NCBI GenBank assembly: GCA_037951105.1
Contig: JBAMJV010008012.1
Span: forward strand, 1-64,000
DNA length: 64,000 bases
Origin: Echinarachnius parma
Taxonomy: Eukaryota > Echinodermata > Echinoidea > Clypeasteroida > Echinarachniidae
Direction of reading: 5' to 3'
In this document: positions 11,621-22,968 of the stretch, one piece after another
Numbering within the stretch: the stretch's first letter is position 1
How the letters are laid out: each line of letters opens with the position of its first letter
The notes under the pieces: generated by a model
What the model saw: only the letters and a program-made list of their open reading frames with translations
What the model was told of the DNA's origin: nothing
Databases searched by the model: none
Position numbers and translations under genes: made by a program

Positions 11621-11792
11621 TATATATACTAGCTTATATCATTATGTAGATCGCGGAATTGTCCGATTATGCAAGGTAGTTCATTACACTTGTCACACTC
11701 GATTCCGATTATGCAAATTAGTTTATAACACATGTTACACTTGATTTCGCGGACGGATAATTAGTGTGTAGTACGCCGCCCACGCTAATGAT

Positions 11793-12543
11793 TTAACCCT
11801 AATCCCACGGGGGGGGGGGGCATTTTAGCCCCCCCTGTCGTTTTTGTTCGACGTGCATCTAGACCGATTGAAATTTCACGTTCAAACTTCATGAGTTGTT
11901 TCTCTCAAGTCTCCCGCATGTTTTGATATATAATTCACCCCGGTTGGAAATGTAGAACTGATTTTAAAACTGAAATTTGTGTACAGGTTTCTATGTAATA
12001 AACTAAATCATATATCCGATGCCATTAAAACTACAAATCTGTTATAATTGTTACATTGAATTATAGTTTGGATTATTTCTTTGTTATTAGTTTAATTGAT
12101 ACACTTCAGAGATAAATTCTTCTAAAAAAACAAAAAACACAAACAAAAACAATACAAATATATAAGAATGAAAACAATGTGGGTAAATCCGGGAATACTA
12201 ATTTGCATATTTGCTTAATTTATGCAAATTAATGATATATTTTATCACCATTCAAAATATGGATATGATGCATTATATAATTTGAAAGTTTTCTTACAAA
12301 AAACCTGAAGAAATCCTGTAATTTCTTATGATGTTAGATGAAAATCCCAATTTTCCCCCTAATTCGTCAAAAATGTGCATATTCAAAATTGTTATTAATT
12401 ATAAAAAAAAGAAAATAATGGTCCATTTTTCAAATTCTTATTCTACTTGACTAGTTTTACGTATATGTGCCAATGTTCAAGTCAATAGGTCCATTCGTTG
12501 CCGAGATTTGACCCCCCCCCCCCCCCCCCCCCCAGTGGGTTAA
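11793..12543. mobile_element. Candidate TTAA-flanked element with poly-G/poly-C ends
   Basis: TTAA at 11793-11796 and 12540-12543. Inside these lie imperfect inverted ends (CCCTAATCCCACGGGGG and, on the other strand, CCCACTGGGGG) that run into G and C homopolymers at about 11808-11820 and 12511-12533. The inverted ends are short and partly homopolymeric, so this call is tentative. Confidence 0.4.
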
Positions 12544-12549
12544 TGCACA

Positions 12550-12876
12550 TGTTAGTATGTTGAAGCCTGGGAGAGACATGACATGAGTCTTCCGTTTTAC
12601 CTTTGTTGAAGGGTGTTTCTTCAGCTATTTTGCAGTCTTACTGACTGAGGGCAGGAGGACTTCCCCTTGCAGTTTTGAGTCAGCTGCTGTGGTTGCTGAG
12701 CAGATAAATTGCTGCTTGGTGTATTCCTAGACTGTAGTTGACGGGTTCAGTGGGCCTCATTTGCTGTAGACCTTTGTTTTTTGTTATTCTGCGTGAACTC
12801 GACACCGAGATACTGTGGCTTGAACTCGACACCAAGATACTGTGGCTGATAAATAAACAACCAGAATACGCTAACA
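12550..12876 (+). other. Possible solo LTR
   Basis: The segment starts TGTTAG and ends CTAACA (inverted termini typical of LTRs). It contains an AATAAA at about 12851 and is about 327 bp long. A 27-bp tandem repeat 'tgaactcgacacc' occurs at 12793 and 12821. No matching 4-6 bp target duplication flanks it and no second LTR is in the window, so the call is weak. Confidence 0.3.
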
Positions 12877-13160
12877 AACGTCTGTTTTTTTTTGTTTGCC
12901 TCATCTCACTGTACTACGACACATGTATACTATTAAGATATGTTAGAAAATAGTTGATTTCGTATGAGTTCAAGGTAAATTTTCCTGAACTGGGCCAGTG
13001 ATATCTAAAAAAATATATAAACATGTATGTACAAACAATCGATATGACATCGATGGTCAGTAGAAGGTTGGCATCATAAATTCTGGCAAATTACCATCTA
13101 TAACGTTTGAATGGAAAATAAATAAAAATTTGCTCAGTGAAACGTTCACTGTTGGGTTTC

Positions 13161-13743
13161 TTAAAGTGATCCAGGAAAATCACTTGGAGCTTCCTCGTTT
13201 CTCTTCTGCCGTGTTGTTTAGCTTATTGTATATAAGAGAATAATAACATAGGATTAGATATTTTGAAATGTCCCTTTAGTATGAAGATAATTATCATTGA
13301 AAAATCATCATCTCATAAGCGTTGCCCAACGCTTTTGGTAAACAGTACAATTGCAGTAGCTGAACACGCCCGGCAGCCGCCGCCGGCGCGCCATGCGATC
13401 ACGGATTCAGGCCGTTGGAGTGGCCGAAACCTTGGGCAGCGCAACGAGTCGATGTAGCCGACTGTTGAGCCGAGCTATCTCGTGCGCGTAAATTATGTAC
13501 CGTCCACACGGGTGCGGATATCGACAAACGGACGATTATTACTGCGACAGATCTGCGGCTAGCAATCAGTATTCGGTGATAAAATATAAACTCAATATTC
13601 GTTTTTCACTAGGTAAACAGTGTTCGTTTTTCTTTTAAACATTCACAAATCATTCAATTATATTTTACAATGATATTGACATAGGATTGAAGTCTCAAAT
13701 GTCATTTTGGGCAATATCTGACACTCTACTTGGATCACTTTTA
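13161..13743 (-). mobile_element. TTAA MITE family A, reverse orientation copy
   Basis: Reverse complement of the family-A copies: begins TTAAAGTGATCCAGG, passes 'cttcctcgtttctcttct', and ends near 'ggatcacttttag'. The right TTAA is mutated. Its central part (13360-13530) is more GC-rich than in the other copies. Confidence 0.8.
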
Positions 13744-13913
13744 GTTGATGCCATTTAATGAATCCACATCAATTATTAGGTAAATTTCCCTTGCATCGTG
13801 CATCGTCTTCGTTTCGAATGATGCACACAAGTAGAATATAATCAGTGATAATATTAAATTATGCACGAATTGAGTATCATCGTGTAAAGAGAAGCAAACA
13901 GGCTGTCTAAATG

Positions 13914-14276
13914 GGCCGTCACAAATCGAAACCGGAGCCCGCCCGACTTCTCTGCTAGCTCAAAAGGGCATTTTCGCCAGGAATACGACCGATGTATTCT
14001 CGATGGATGCGGGCTTCCCCGCGCTGTTTAGGGGTCGGCCGACGTTCGCAGGGCACCGATACCTGCTCCCAAATTCAGCGATTTTCGCCCGACTTCTTTT
14101 GTTTACTGACGGGCGCCGGATTTCTGATCGCTGATGTCTATAAAAGGGTTCGCCAGAGCCCCGTCCAATATGTGACAGGAAGCGAAAGATACGTTCGACT
14201 CCCTGGCGGATTGAAATTCGGCGACTCTCTGGCGATCTACAAATTCGGCCGGGGTCCGTTTGATTTGTGACGCAGG
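13914..14276. mobile_element. GC-rich TIR MITE
   Basis: Inverted ends share GTCACAAATC and a following purine-rich block (left about 13917-13955; right about 14238-14274). The interior is much richer in GC than the neighbourhood. No clear target duplication was found. It lies about 150 bp upstream of the decayed exon copy. Confidence 0.55.
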
Positions 14277-14429
14277 CTTAATCATTTCGAACGGAGTGAT
14301 TGAAAAACAGCATGTATGCGAATATGATTAAGCAAACTCGTTTAACCAAATTTGAGTGGAAACAATCTTGCTTATAATTATGTATTTACATGTAATGCAT
14401 AGTATTGCTATTTCCAATGTCTATTGCAG

Positions 14430-14479
14430 CTCCTTTACAAGATGGCGCACCACTTTCTCGTGTATTTCAAGAACCGTGC
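14430..14479 (+). pseudogene. Decayed duplicate of the CHST15-like exon at 14709
   Basis: After an acceptor-like CTATTGCAG, 15 codons align without gaps to the start of the exon at 14709. The copy reads LLYKMAHHFLVYFKN and the exon LFEKIPLHFLESFKN: 8 of 15 residues agree, with blocks CACTTTCTCG and TTCAAGAAC identical. One C is then missing (AACCGTGC against AACCCGTGC), shifting the frame, and the similarity stops. It appears to be a broken tandem exon duplication rather than an alternative exon. Confidence 0.7.
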
Positions 14480-14708
14480 AGATAATACATGAGTACGTTA
14501 GTCGTATGATCCACTCTAATGTTGAAATAACTACCTAACTGCACAACGACTGTACATTTATCGTAGTAATTGTGTGAAACTACATTATTCTGTAAAAATG
14601 TACAACTTTAACTAACCTTAATATGTTGACCGACGAGTTTTGTACATGAATCTCCCTAACCAATGAAAGATGTTTGTATCATATATTATTCTGATTTATC
14701 CATCGCAG

Positions 14709-14822
14709 CTTTTCGAGAAGATTCCGCTCCACTTTCTCGAGTCGTTCAAGAACCCGTGCTGGGTGCGTGGCGAGACAGAGCTAAACTGCCTGCCATACTT
14801 CTACATCATCGGCATGCCTAAG
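14709..14822 (+). CDS. CHST15-like: CHST15-like sulfotransferase, exon with N-terminal part of catalytic domain
   Basis: Thirty-eight codons, phase 0 at both ends, between ATCGCAG and a GTGATT donor. The product starts LFEKIPLHFLESFKNPCW and ends PYFYIIGMPK. In CHST15 (N-acetylgalactosamine 4-sulfate 6-O-sulfotransferase, a Golgi type II membrane enzyme making chondroitin sulfate E) this region carries the LF-E-P and NPCW motifs and the strand leading into the 5'-phosphosulfate loop. The intron falls exactly between K and the C of the loop, which resumes at 28557. The next exon is 13.7 kb away. Upstream exons, including the signal anchor, were not recognised. Orthology to CHST15 rather than a sister paralogue is inferred. 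Confidence 0.85.
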
Positions 14823-15036
14823 GTGATTGTAAGCTAGATTTAGTAATTATATTTCAATAAGTGTCGACATAATGTAGAATGAAGAACGATTGTAAAAAAA
14901 AAAAAAAAACATAATACAAATCAAGATATCATTCATAATTTATTTATTTATTTTGTCATACGTTTCAAACTGATCAGCAGCAGTGCTGAAAGGATCAGTG
15001 TACATTGAACATCAAAACATGCATAGTATAAATTAA

Positions 15037-15207
15037 GCAAATAACCATCGACTGGGAGGGTGATGGCAAAACTATACGCGCCGAGGTGATCTGCGAATGT
15101 ACTATCATGCCGAGGCGATAGCCGAGGCAAGATGGTACCTTCGCAGATCACCGAGGCGCGTATAGTTTGCCTCCATCACCCGAGCAAGGAGATTTTGTTA
15201 TTTGTTT
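15037..15207. repeat. Long hairpin (foldback MITE), CCGAGG type
   Basis: Near-perfect inverted arms, for example GGTGATCTGCGAA against TTCGCAGATCACC and ACTATACGCGCC against GGCGCGTATAGT. The short loop contains 'gccgaggcgatagccgaggc'. Outer arms CAAATAAC and GTTATTTG extend it. Similar hairpins occur at 21634, 22519 and 23669. Confidence 0.8.
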
Positions 15208-15327
15208 TATATCTCTCATCATCGACCGGCCATCGATCCCATATATGGATATTCCCGTGCGTAACAAGGTGTGCAATGAAGGCGCATTACGCGTATTTGT
15301 TTCAATTCGCACAATACGATTGGTCAC

Positions 15328-15881
15328 TTAAAGTGATACCTGTAAAGTGTCAGATATTGCACAAAATGACATTTGAGACTTCAATCCTATATCAATATCA
15401 TTGTAAAATACAATTGAAAGATTTGTGAAAGTTTGAAAGAAGACGAACACTGTTTACCTAGTGAAAAAAACGAATATTGAGTTCATATTTTATCACCGAA
15501 TACTGATGGTCTGCCATACATTTGTCACAGTAATAATCAGCCGTTTGAGATATTCGCACCCGTGTATGATTACATACGTAGTACATAATTCATGAAAATT
15601 GTGCTCGCTGGGTTCAAAGTTCAATCTCCGGAATGTTCCCACGCATGCTGCAATGCGGACTCGTTTAGCTACAACAATTGTACTTTTTTCAATTGCGTTG
15701 ATTAACGCTTTTTAAATAATGATTTTCAATGATAATTATCTTCATACTAAAGGGACATTTGAAAAAATCAAACCCTATTTTATTCTTCTCTTACCATAAG
15801 CTAAACAACACGGTAGAAGAGAAACGAGGAAGCTCCAAGTAATTTTTCGTGGATTTGGACACTTTACAGGTATGACTTTAA
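15328..15881 (+). mobile_element. TTAA MITE family A, complete uninterrupted copy
   Basis: A 554-bp copy from TTAAAGTGATACCTG to 'tatgactttaa', with TTAA at both ends. It serves as the reference for the split copy at 7178-10489: it contains a single CTGTTTACC where the Mutator-like element is inserted in the other copy. It has no intact ORF. Confidence 0.85.
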
Positions 15882-17004
15882 CCGCGTAGGCGCGTGTCTG
15901 CGCAAACAGTACTCGATACGCAATACATTTGTAGACTAAAAATAGCATTACAATCAGCTGATCACTACTGCATGCATGCATTATATGCATGCACTGCATA
16001 TGCATATATATCGCGTACACATACATGCAAGTATACTTGTACTGATCGCGCACGCGACGACGCGAGCCGGCCGCGGCGCGGCTAGATCGAGATCGAGATT
16101 TGACTTTGAGAGACCCATCGACATCATCGAACATCGAACGATCGCGTGAATTGTTGACGAACTCGATCCATGCAGCGCAGCTACCGGATCCATTAGCTAC
16201 ATATGCAGACAGGTGTTATGTAAGTTAATCGACTGTATAATAATTACAATGCCAATCATGACTATGACTCTGTCCCATGCATGCTGCTTAATATTAAGCC
16301 TATTATTTTATAAAACGTCATTAGTATTTGATAGGTTGGGCCGGCTGGCTTAAAGTTAAGGCTTATCAAACTGATAAATAGATAGAAGTTAGAAAACTAA
16401 CCATACCAATGGCAAAATTGCAGTAGGCAACACTTCCCCAGCATGACGTGTTGACTACTCACTCAAAATTGATCAAATTCCAACAATCCAATGTAGATTG
16501 TATAGGCCTGGCAAACCGGCAAACAAGTTACTAAAAAATACTTTTAAAAAATTAATTCGCTGATGCCTTACTTACTACTTTTTAACACACGCTCTATGTG
16601 CGTACTGTGTGAAGCAGCAATTTACTATTTAACTGTCGTGCGGCGCCCAAAAGTTCGTTGCCCTCGACAAAAAAAGAACTGTACAAAAGTACTATATTAG
16701 GTTGGGATTTGATGGGAGAAATTATACTTGAACACGTGACGGCGTTTCGACCAATCACATGGCTAGAACAGTATTATGAGGGATATAAAATACAATATAG
16801 CAATTGTTACATTCGAATTCAAATTAATTTGAACATTAAAGTTAAGTACAACATTTACAAAAGTAAATCACAATAAGATTAACAAAGCTACACTACACAA
16901 AGAACAAATATCAAATCATTGTGCATAATTGATAATCAACCACATTTACAATGCATTGTATACAGTAATTCATAACTGCATAAGTGATATAAAGTAATTA
17001 ATAA
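15882..17004. other. Intron sequence, nothing recognised
   Basis: No coding or repeat feature is supported. 15960-16090 is rich in ATGCAT and CG motifs ('catgcatgcattatatgcatgc'-like), possibly an old palindromic repeat. Confidence 0.3.
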
Positions 17005-17019
17005 TTGGAATTATATCAT

Positions 17020-18228
17020 AAGATCGTTCTACCATTGACTTTGACAAACGACGTCATTACTCCCGTGCCCAAAAACAAACGCCCGAAGGAATACAATGAC
17101 TTTCGGCCAATCGCCTTAACGTCCGTTGTGATGAAGTGCTTGGAGAGAATCGTGCTAGAGAAGCTGATTGGTCCAATTCGCGAGCGCATTGATGTGAATC
17201 AATTTGCGTACCAATCACATCTCTCGGTTAATGATGCGGTTCTCGCGCTGACGGACTCGCTGTACCGACACCTAGACAAGGCAAGGTGTTACGTAAGAGC
17301 TACGTTTGTAGACTTCTCCTCCGCGTTCAACACGATACAACCGTATAAATTGATTGAGAAACTTAGGCAACTAGAAGTGAATCCATCTCTCATCCTGTGG
17401 ATAAATGACTTTCTACACGAGAGATCACAGAGGGTTAGAGTTAACGAAACTTTGTCTGACAAACTCACTACAAACACCGGGACCCCACAAGGCTGTGTTC
17501 TATCCTCAAGTCTGTTTATCCTATACACAAACGATTGTACCTCCGACTTTCCATCGGTTCACATCTATAAATATGCAGATGATACCGTAATTGTACGATT
17601 AATTAAAGAAAACGAGAACGAATACCGGAACACAATCTCCTCTTTTGAAACATGGTGTAAGGATAACCATCTCCTGTTAAATTCAAAGAAAACAAAAGAG
17701 ATGATATTTGACTTTAGGTTAAAAAAGGAATTCGATCCTGTGGATGTTCAGATTGATATTAATAATGAATCTATTGAAAATGTACACAATTACAGATACT
17801 TGGGCACCCATATTGACCATCAGTTGAAGTGGGAAGAGCAAGTAAAAGCTACACTCGTAAAATGTAACCAAAGATTGTATTTTCTTCGCAAACTCAAAGC
17901 TTTCCATGTCAATGAGAGGATTATGTACTTGTTCTACACATCTGTGATCCAAAGTCATATCACCCAGGATAGTACTGTTTGGTACAACAATGCAAAACAA
18001 AAATATAAAGACAAACTGCGCAGGGTAATAAAACGAGCCAGTAAAACTATGAATCGTGATGAGATCAACTTAGATACAATTTGTGAGGAAAGGACACTTG
18101 CTAAAGCCCACACAATTGTAGCCGATCCCTCACATCCGCTCCATTGTAATTACAAGGAGTGGACGTAGGTGGCAATCGCAAATGGCCAGAACAAGTCGGT
18201 TCTCCAACTCATTCATTCCATCAAAGAC
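17020..18228 (+). pseudogene. CR1/Rex-like LINE, 5'-truncated reverse transcriptase
   Basis: One open frame of about 385 codons encodes the RT from just before motif 1 (DFRPIALTSVVMKCLERIV), through TFVDFSSAFNTI (first catalytic Asp), GTPQGCVLSS and YADDTVIV (catalytic pair), to YLGTHIDHQLKW and the thumb. The frame breaks near 18155; the usual C-terminal ending (SGRRWQSQMARTSRFSNSF) continues in another frame. The endonuclease and 5' part are missing, as in typical 5'-truncated insertions. The 3' end runs into the palindrome starting at 18220. Assignment within the CR1/L2/Rex1 group is by motif style. Confidence 0.8.
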
Positions 18229-20483
18229 ACTACAAGGGGAAGACTGGACACTGCGCCGGTTTTGTACAGCGATCAATGAAACGCTGAATTTCGTACATGG
18301 GGAAGGGCGACCCTAGCGTTGGGTAGGTTAACTTCATGTTGTTTTCGCGCGTAGCCATTGAAAACACAATAGGGAACTGGTAGTGAAGTATCAAATTCCT
18401 TCTTATTTTTGCTTTTTTTATCTCAAAATGTACGTACACCAAATATTAAAAGGAGTTTGTTTCTAAGTTTGTCTGTTTACAGGTGAAAATTTCCAAGAAA
18501 TATTTAATAGTAGACATGCAGAATCAACATTCACGTACAAGTTTCTTTGCTTGCTGTTAAAAAATAACTCATGTACATCATCAGGATTGTTGCTGTTACC
18601 TGTGTCATGGTTTGAAATCAAAATAGTAACATTTATTTGAATACCTCTTTTCTCTTTATATGAAGAATTGTTGTTAACAAGAGTGTCACATCCGAAACAC
18701 AAGCATTTTGTTAACTGTCATATCGGAAATGCGATGCCTCAAAAAATCCAAGTCAAGTTAAAGTCATGCAGGAAATCTGGTTCCTCTTTTCACTTTCTTC
18801 TCCAAATTCGCAGATTAAAACATAATATTCACTTCTCATTTTCTATGCAAAATAATACAGAATACAAAAAAAAACACAAAGATATGCAGGATTTGAAAAT
18901 TGTCATCTTTGTTGACAAATTTGCTAAAATAGCAGAAATATCAAAAAACAAGTGTGCCTTATGTATGCATATATTTCAAGTTCATACTTCTAGTAATCTA
19001 AATCCTGATATTCACATGGACAGGAGTTAATTTAATTAATGTTTTGTCCCTAGTTTGATTTATAACATTTTCACATAAAATTTCATATTTCATATTTATG
19101 TATCCATGGTGAATGAAATGTTATAAATCAAACTAGTGACAAAAAATTAATGAAATTAACTCCTGTCCATGTGGATATCAGGATTTAGATTACTAGAAGT
19201 ATGAACTTGAAATATATGCAGACATATATGGCACACTTTTTTTTTCTTTTTTTTCTGCTATTTTAGCAAATTTGTCAACAAAGATGATCCTGCATATCTT
19301 TTTTTTTCTTTTTTTTCTGTAGTTTTTTGCATAGAAAATGAGAAGTGAACATTATGTTTTAATCTGCGAATTTGGAGAAGAAAGTGAAAAGAGGAACCAG
19401 ATTTCCTGCATGACTTTAACTTGACTTGGATTTGTTGAGGCATTGCATTTCCGATATGACAGTTAACAAAATGCTTGTGTTTCGGATGTAACACTCTTGT
19501 TAACAACAATTTTTCATATAAAGAGAAATGAGGTATTCAAATAGATGTGACTATTTTGATTTCAAACCATGACACAGGTAACAGCAACAATCCTGATGAT
19601 GTACATGAGTTCTTTTTTAACAGCACGCAAAGAAACTTGTACGTGAATGTTGATTCTGCATGTCTACTATTAAAGGGGTAGTTTAGTTTTGGTAGAGAGG
19701 GCGCTGCAGATCACAATTTGTTTGTGAGGTAATGAAAAACTGAGTGTCGAATTTGAGAGGACATGCAATTTTAATGGCAGAATAAACTTTATTTGGTCAT
19801 AATCGTCCCAGAAACGGCTGAAATATCATTAAATATATCTGATCTTATAATTATTTGGGGCCCAAATAATTAGATGATTTTTAGAAAAAAAAAAAAAATG
19901 CTTGCACCTTTTCAAAAATTTTCAAAAGCGTGTTTTAAATAGTTGTTGATGATCTCGCTATTTAATCATTATATCAATAAAACATCACATGCATAATTTT
20001 GTATGAAAAATGGTTGAAACCAATGCCTTTTTAAAAAGCGCCCTCTTGTGTTTCAATGGCTCTTTTTGAATGATAACAGGCTTTTTACTTAGTCGTTTGT
20101 AATTTTGTATACCTTTCGAGCATGGTGGAGTTATAACTATTATTTTATAATGTTACTGTGCAGGTTTTGGCTACTTAAGTTCAGCCTTACCAAAACTAAA
20201 CTACCCCTTTAAATATTTCTTGGAAATTGTCACCTGTAAACAGACAAACTTAGAAACAAACTCCATTTCATATTTGGTGTACGTACATTTTGAGATAAAA
20301 AAGAAAAAATAAGAAGGAATTTGATACTTCACTACCAGTTCCCTATTGTGTTTTCAATGGCTACGCGCGAAAACAACAAGAAGTTAACCTACCCAACGCT
20401 AGGGGCGCCCTTCCCCATGTACGAAATTCAGCGTTACACAAAATCCCCGAAGTGTCCAGTCTTCCCCTTGTAGTGTCTTTGAT
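18220..20483. repeat. Giant palindrome, about 2.26 kb
   Basis: The sequence from 18220 reads back as its own complement ending at 20483, with a centre near 19100. Matching blocks include 'cactacaaggggaagactgg' (18227) against its complement (20457-20476), 'tgcaggaaatctggttcctc' (18768) and its complement near 19394-19413, and 'ctcctgtccatgtg' near the centre. Arms are about 850 bp once the 535-bp MITE in the right arm (19674-20208) is removed. The ends read CACTACAAGG...CCTTGTAGTG, like CACTA/EnSpm or Chapaev termini, but the palindrome continues a few bases further out. No transposase ORF is seen. Confidence 0.85.
19674..20208. mobile_element. TTAA-flanked MITE inserted in one palindrome arm
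   Basis: A 535-bp element between TTAA at 19670-19673 and 20209-20212. The inverted ends read AGGGGTAGTTTAGTTTTGG on both strands. The opposite palindrome arm has the unfilled site ('aaatatttaatagtag' near 18504) with a single TTAA. This proves the duplication and fits piggyBac-type transposition. No ORF is present. Confidence 0.9.
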
Positions 20484-21633
20484 TCCATACTCAATCCCGC
20501 TATTGAATGAAAAATAGATAGTATAATCTGAGGCCTGTACAGTATTCGGCCTTTAAGTCTTAATCTTAGTTCTAAATGATGCCATTGTCTGTTGTACTAT
20601 TTATTATGTTTATGTCCCGTACTAAATCAAATGTAAATAGTAAATATAATTAATTTTAAGTAAACTGCCTACAATAAGGAAATAAATTATTAAATTGTTT
20701 AATTAATCGATTTGTATGACTTTATATATTATTTCCCTCTATATAAATGGGTAATTTTTTATTTCAATATCGCAAACGTTTTTGTTCTTTAGTTTTCTTG
20801 TTTAAAAAAATTATAATTAATAGAATAGAATTTATAATTATTTTTATATCCTACATGAATGAAATCCTGTTCAGTGATTGGTCTACATAGCGTCATGTGA
20901 CCAAACATAGTAATGCCCATGGAGAAAAATGTGCTATGCGTGACGTCATTCATGGAATAGTAAATGCTATTCCATGAATGACGTCATAGACGCCGGGTGA
21001 TCATATTGAGCCCATAGAGATGCGTGTTATAAAACTTCCCTGCGAGCAGAGGTCTTGTTTTAGCTTGCGAAAGATGCTCGACGAGATTTCTCAAAGAGTT
21101 TAAAAAAAAAGAAATACAGCATATTTTCACGCGTGAATATCAATAAGTTCCAAAGAATATTCTAGAGATGCATTTCATGTATAACGTAGCGGTATCGAAT
21201 TTAAAAATTACGACAATGGTGCACATTGTGCATCGTTGTCCTTCTGTGGTCGTGACACTAATTCGTCATTTAACAATCGGCCGCGGTGTGCACTGCACTA
21301 GCTGTATGTGTAATGTACGAATAACTATTTTCTCCATACAATAATTACACGTGACGTGTATGTAGTATGTAAAGCAGGTTAATTATTCACTTTGATGCGC
21401 GCGTTTTGCATTTGGGTGCGCATTAGTTGTTAAGGCGCGTAACCATGAATGGAAAGATAGCGCAATACGCGCTCTGCGCTAGGACTATTGCGCAAAGGGG
21501 GTCAGTGTCACAAACAGAACATAGTCAGTGCAGTGATGGTTCCATGATCAATGTTTAGTTTTTCTTTATATTTTTCTTTAATTGAATTGAAATCATTTGT
21601 TTTTGCGATGATTATGATTATGCGAAGGATATA
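20484..21633. other. Intron sequence with a perfect 20-bp-arm hairpin
   Basis: No gene. 20941-20986 is a perfect hairpin: arm TGACGTCATTCATGGAATAG, 6-base loop, perfect complement. Each arm carries TGACGTCA, which matches the cAMP-response element. The rest is AT-rich with isolated CG-rich patches. Confidence 0.6.
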
Positions 21634-21804
21634 AAACAAATATATCATGCATTATTTCGAGCCACTAGTGAAATTATGGATTCCTCGGTGACAGAAAAAG
21701 CACTATGTTCTTCGGGTCTACGACCCTCAGAACATAGTGCTTTTCCTGTCACCTCGGAATCCATAATTTCAACTAGAGGCTCTCAGTGCATGGTATATTT
21801 GTTT
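21634..21804. repeat. Long hairpin (foldback MITE), CCGAGG type
   Basis: Arms match almost perfectly: AAATTATGGATTCC against GGAATCCATAATTT and GCACTATGTTC against GAACATAGTGC, with a central loop around 'gggtctacgaccc'. 'CTCGG' steps interrupt the arms at the same spacing as in the other hairpins of this group. Confidence 0.8.
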
Positions 21805-22239
21805 AATATAACATAAGGATATACACAATATCAGCCTTTGTATTTACTGCGTTGTTTTCTATATAAACATATTATGTAAATACAATCATTCAATTTATAA
21901 CACTAATTAATTGTTAATTACACACTTATAGACTGTTTATGGAATGAATGAAATATTTTTAAATAATTGATAATTTGATAATGAATTATGTGCATAATTG
22001 CATGAATCATTGTGTGTGCTTTATGAGTAAGTAATATAATGTTAATTTTGATTTATGGATAGACTTTTTGGACACACACAATTACTAAAACAATCAAAAT
22101 ATGTATTAATATTTGTAGGTGTTTGTAAACAATATGTGTTAAGCATTGTGTGCACCTTCCTTGTCTCATGAACATACTAATGGTTATCTGAACGACTTTA
22201 TCAAAAGACTTATGATTTGAATATGTAAATGTATATATT

Positions 22240-22331
22240 GTTTGAAATATTTTGTTTTCTCCGATTATTGCATGTAACGCAACAAATTTCCTTATGGACA
22301 ATAATATCAACTTGAACTTGAACTTGAACTG
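22240..22331 (+). mobile_element. LINE 3' end remnant with (TTGAAC)n tail
   Basis: 'gcatgtaacgcaacaaattt' then 'ccttatggacaataa' and three TTGAAC units at about 22311-22330 is a typical 3' end of invertebrate CR1-like LINEs. No coding part remains next to it. Confidence 0.5.
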
Positions 22332-22333
22332 TG

Positions 22334-22682
22334 ATTGTATGCGCAAAATAACAATGACTTTAAGCGTATTAGATGCGCCGTGGTTCTGGAGGCTCATACT
22401 GGCTTCATTAATGTCGATTGATTTTTATATCAAAATTTACAAGCGATTTTATGAAATATTAAAGAGATTTTCACTTATTTTGCTATAGCTGAACACAATC
22501 ACTGATATTGATGAGTGATATAAAACAACTAACGAATGTGCTTGATTGTGATAGGCAATCTATTACCTCGGTGGGCTCAAAATGACTATTACCCTCAGCT
22601 ACGCTTCGGGTAATAATCATTTTGAACCCACCTCGGTAATAGATTTGACTATCACAAGAAGCCCATTCGTTAGTTGTATACT
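22334..22682 (+). repeat. Tandem duplication, copy 1 (without MITE)
   Basis: About 349 bp starting 'attgtatgcgcaaaata' and ending 'cgttagttgtatact'. It is duplicated at 22942-23832. Copy 1 retains the unfilled TTAA site ('aatgactttaagcgtatt'). It contains one hairpin at 22519-22680. Confidence 0.9.
22519..22680. repeat. Long hairpin in duplication copy 1
   Basis: Arms include ACTAACGAATG with CATTCGTTAGT and CTATTACC with GGTAATAG. The central block TATTACCC pairs with GGGTAATA around 'tcagctacgcttc'. Part of the CCGAGG/CCTCGG hairpin group. Confidence 0.85.
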
Positions 22683-22968
22683 AACACTAAAAGTGCGTTA
22701 CGCGCTCGTCTCATAGATCATGTGTTTGCAAAATACACACGCAAACAAATTTGTGCAGTACTCTATGGCGCACACGTTCTAGTGATTGCCCTTGTTAGTA
22801 AAAACTAACACTTATCTAGGTCAAATGAAGAAGAACGCCAAGACAGCCAATAATTACATCCGTGGGCGCGCTAATACGCATTCATCGCGTATGTGCGCAA
22901 CTGCCAGCGCGTTGGTGCGCACTCAGTTTTGCGTCTTTGTTATTGTATGCGCAAAATAAACAATGACA

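Noticed and set aside
12550-12876. Firm call of an LTR retrotransposon
   Set aside because: Termini fit, but no target duplication, no partner LTR and no coding region; kept only as a low-confidence candidate.
18220-20483. CACTA/EnSpm transposon on the basis of CACTACAAGG ends
   Set aside because: The palindrome extends beyond these ends, no 2-3 bp target duplication can be defined, and there is no transposase.
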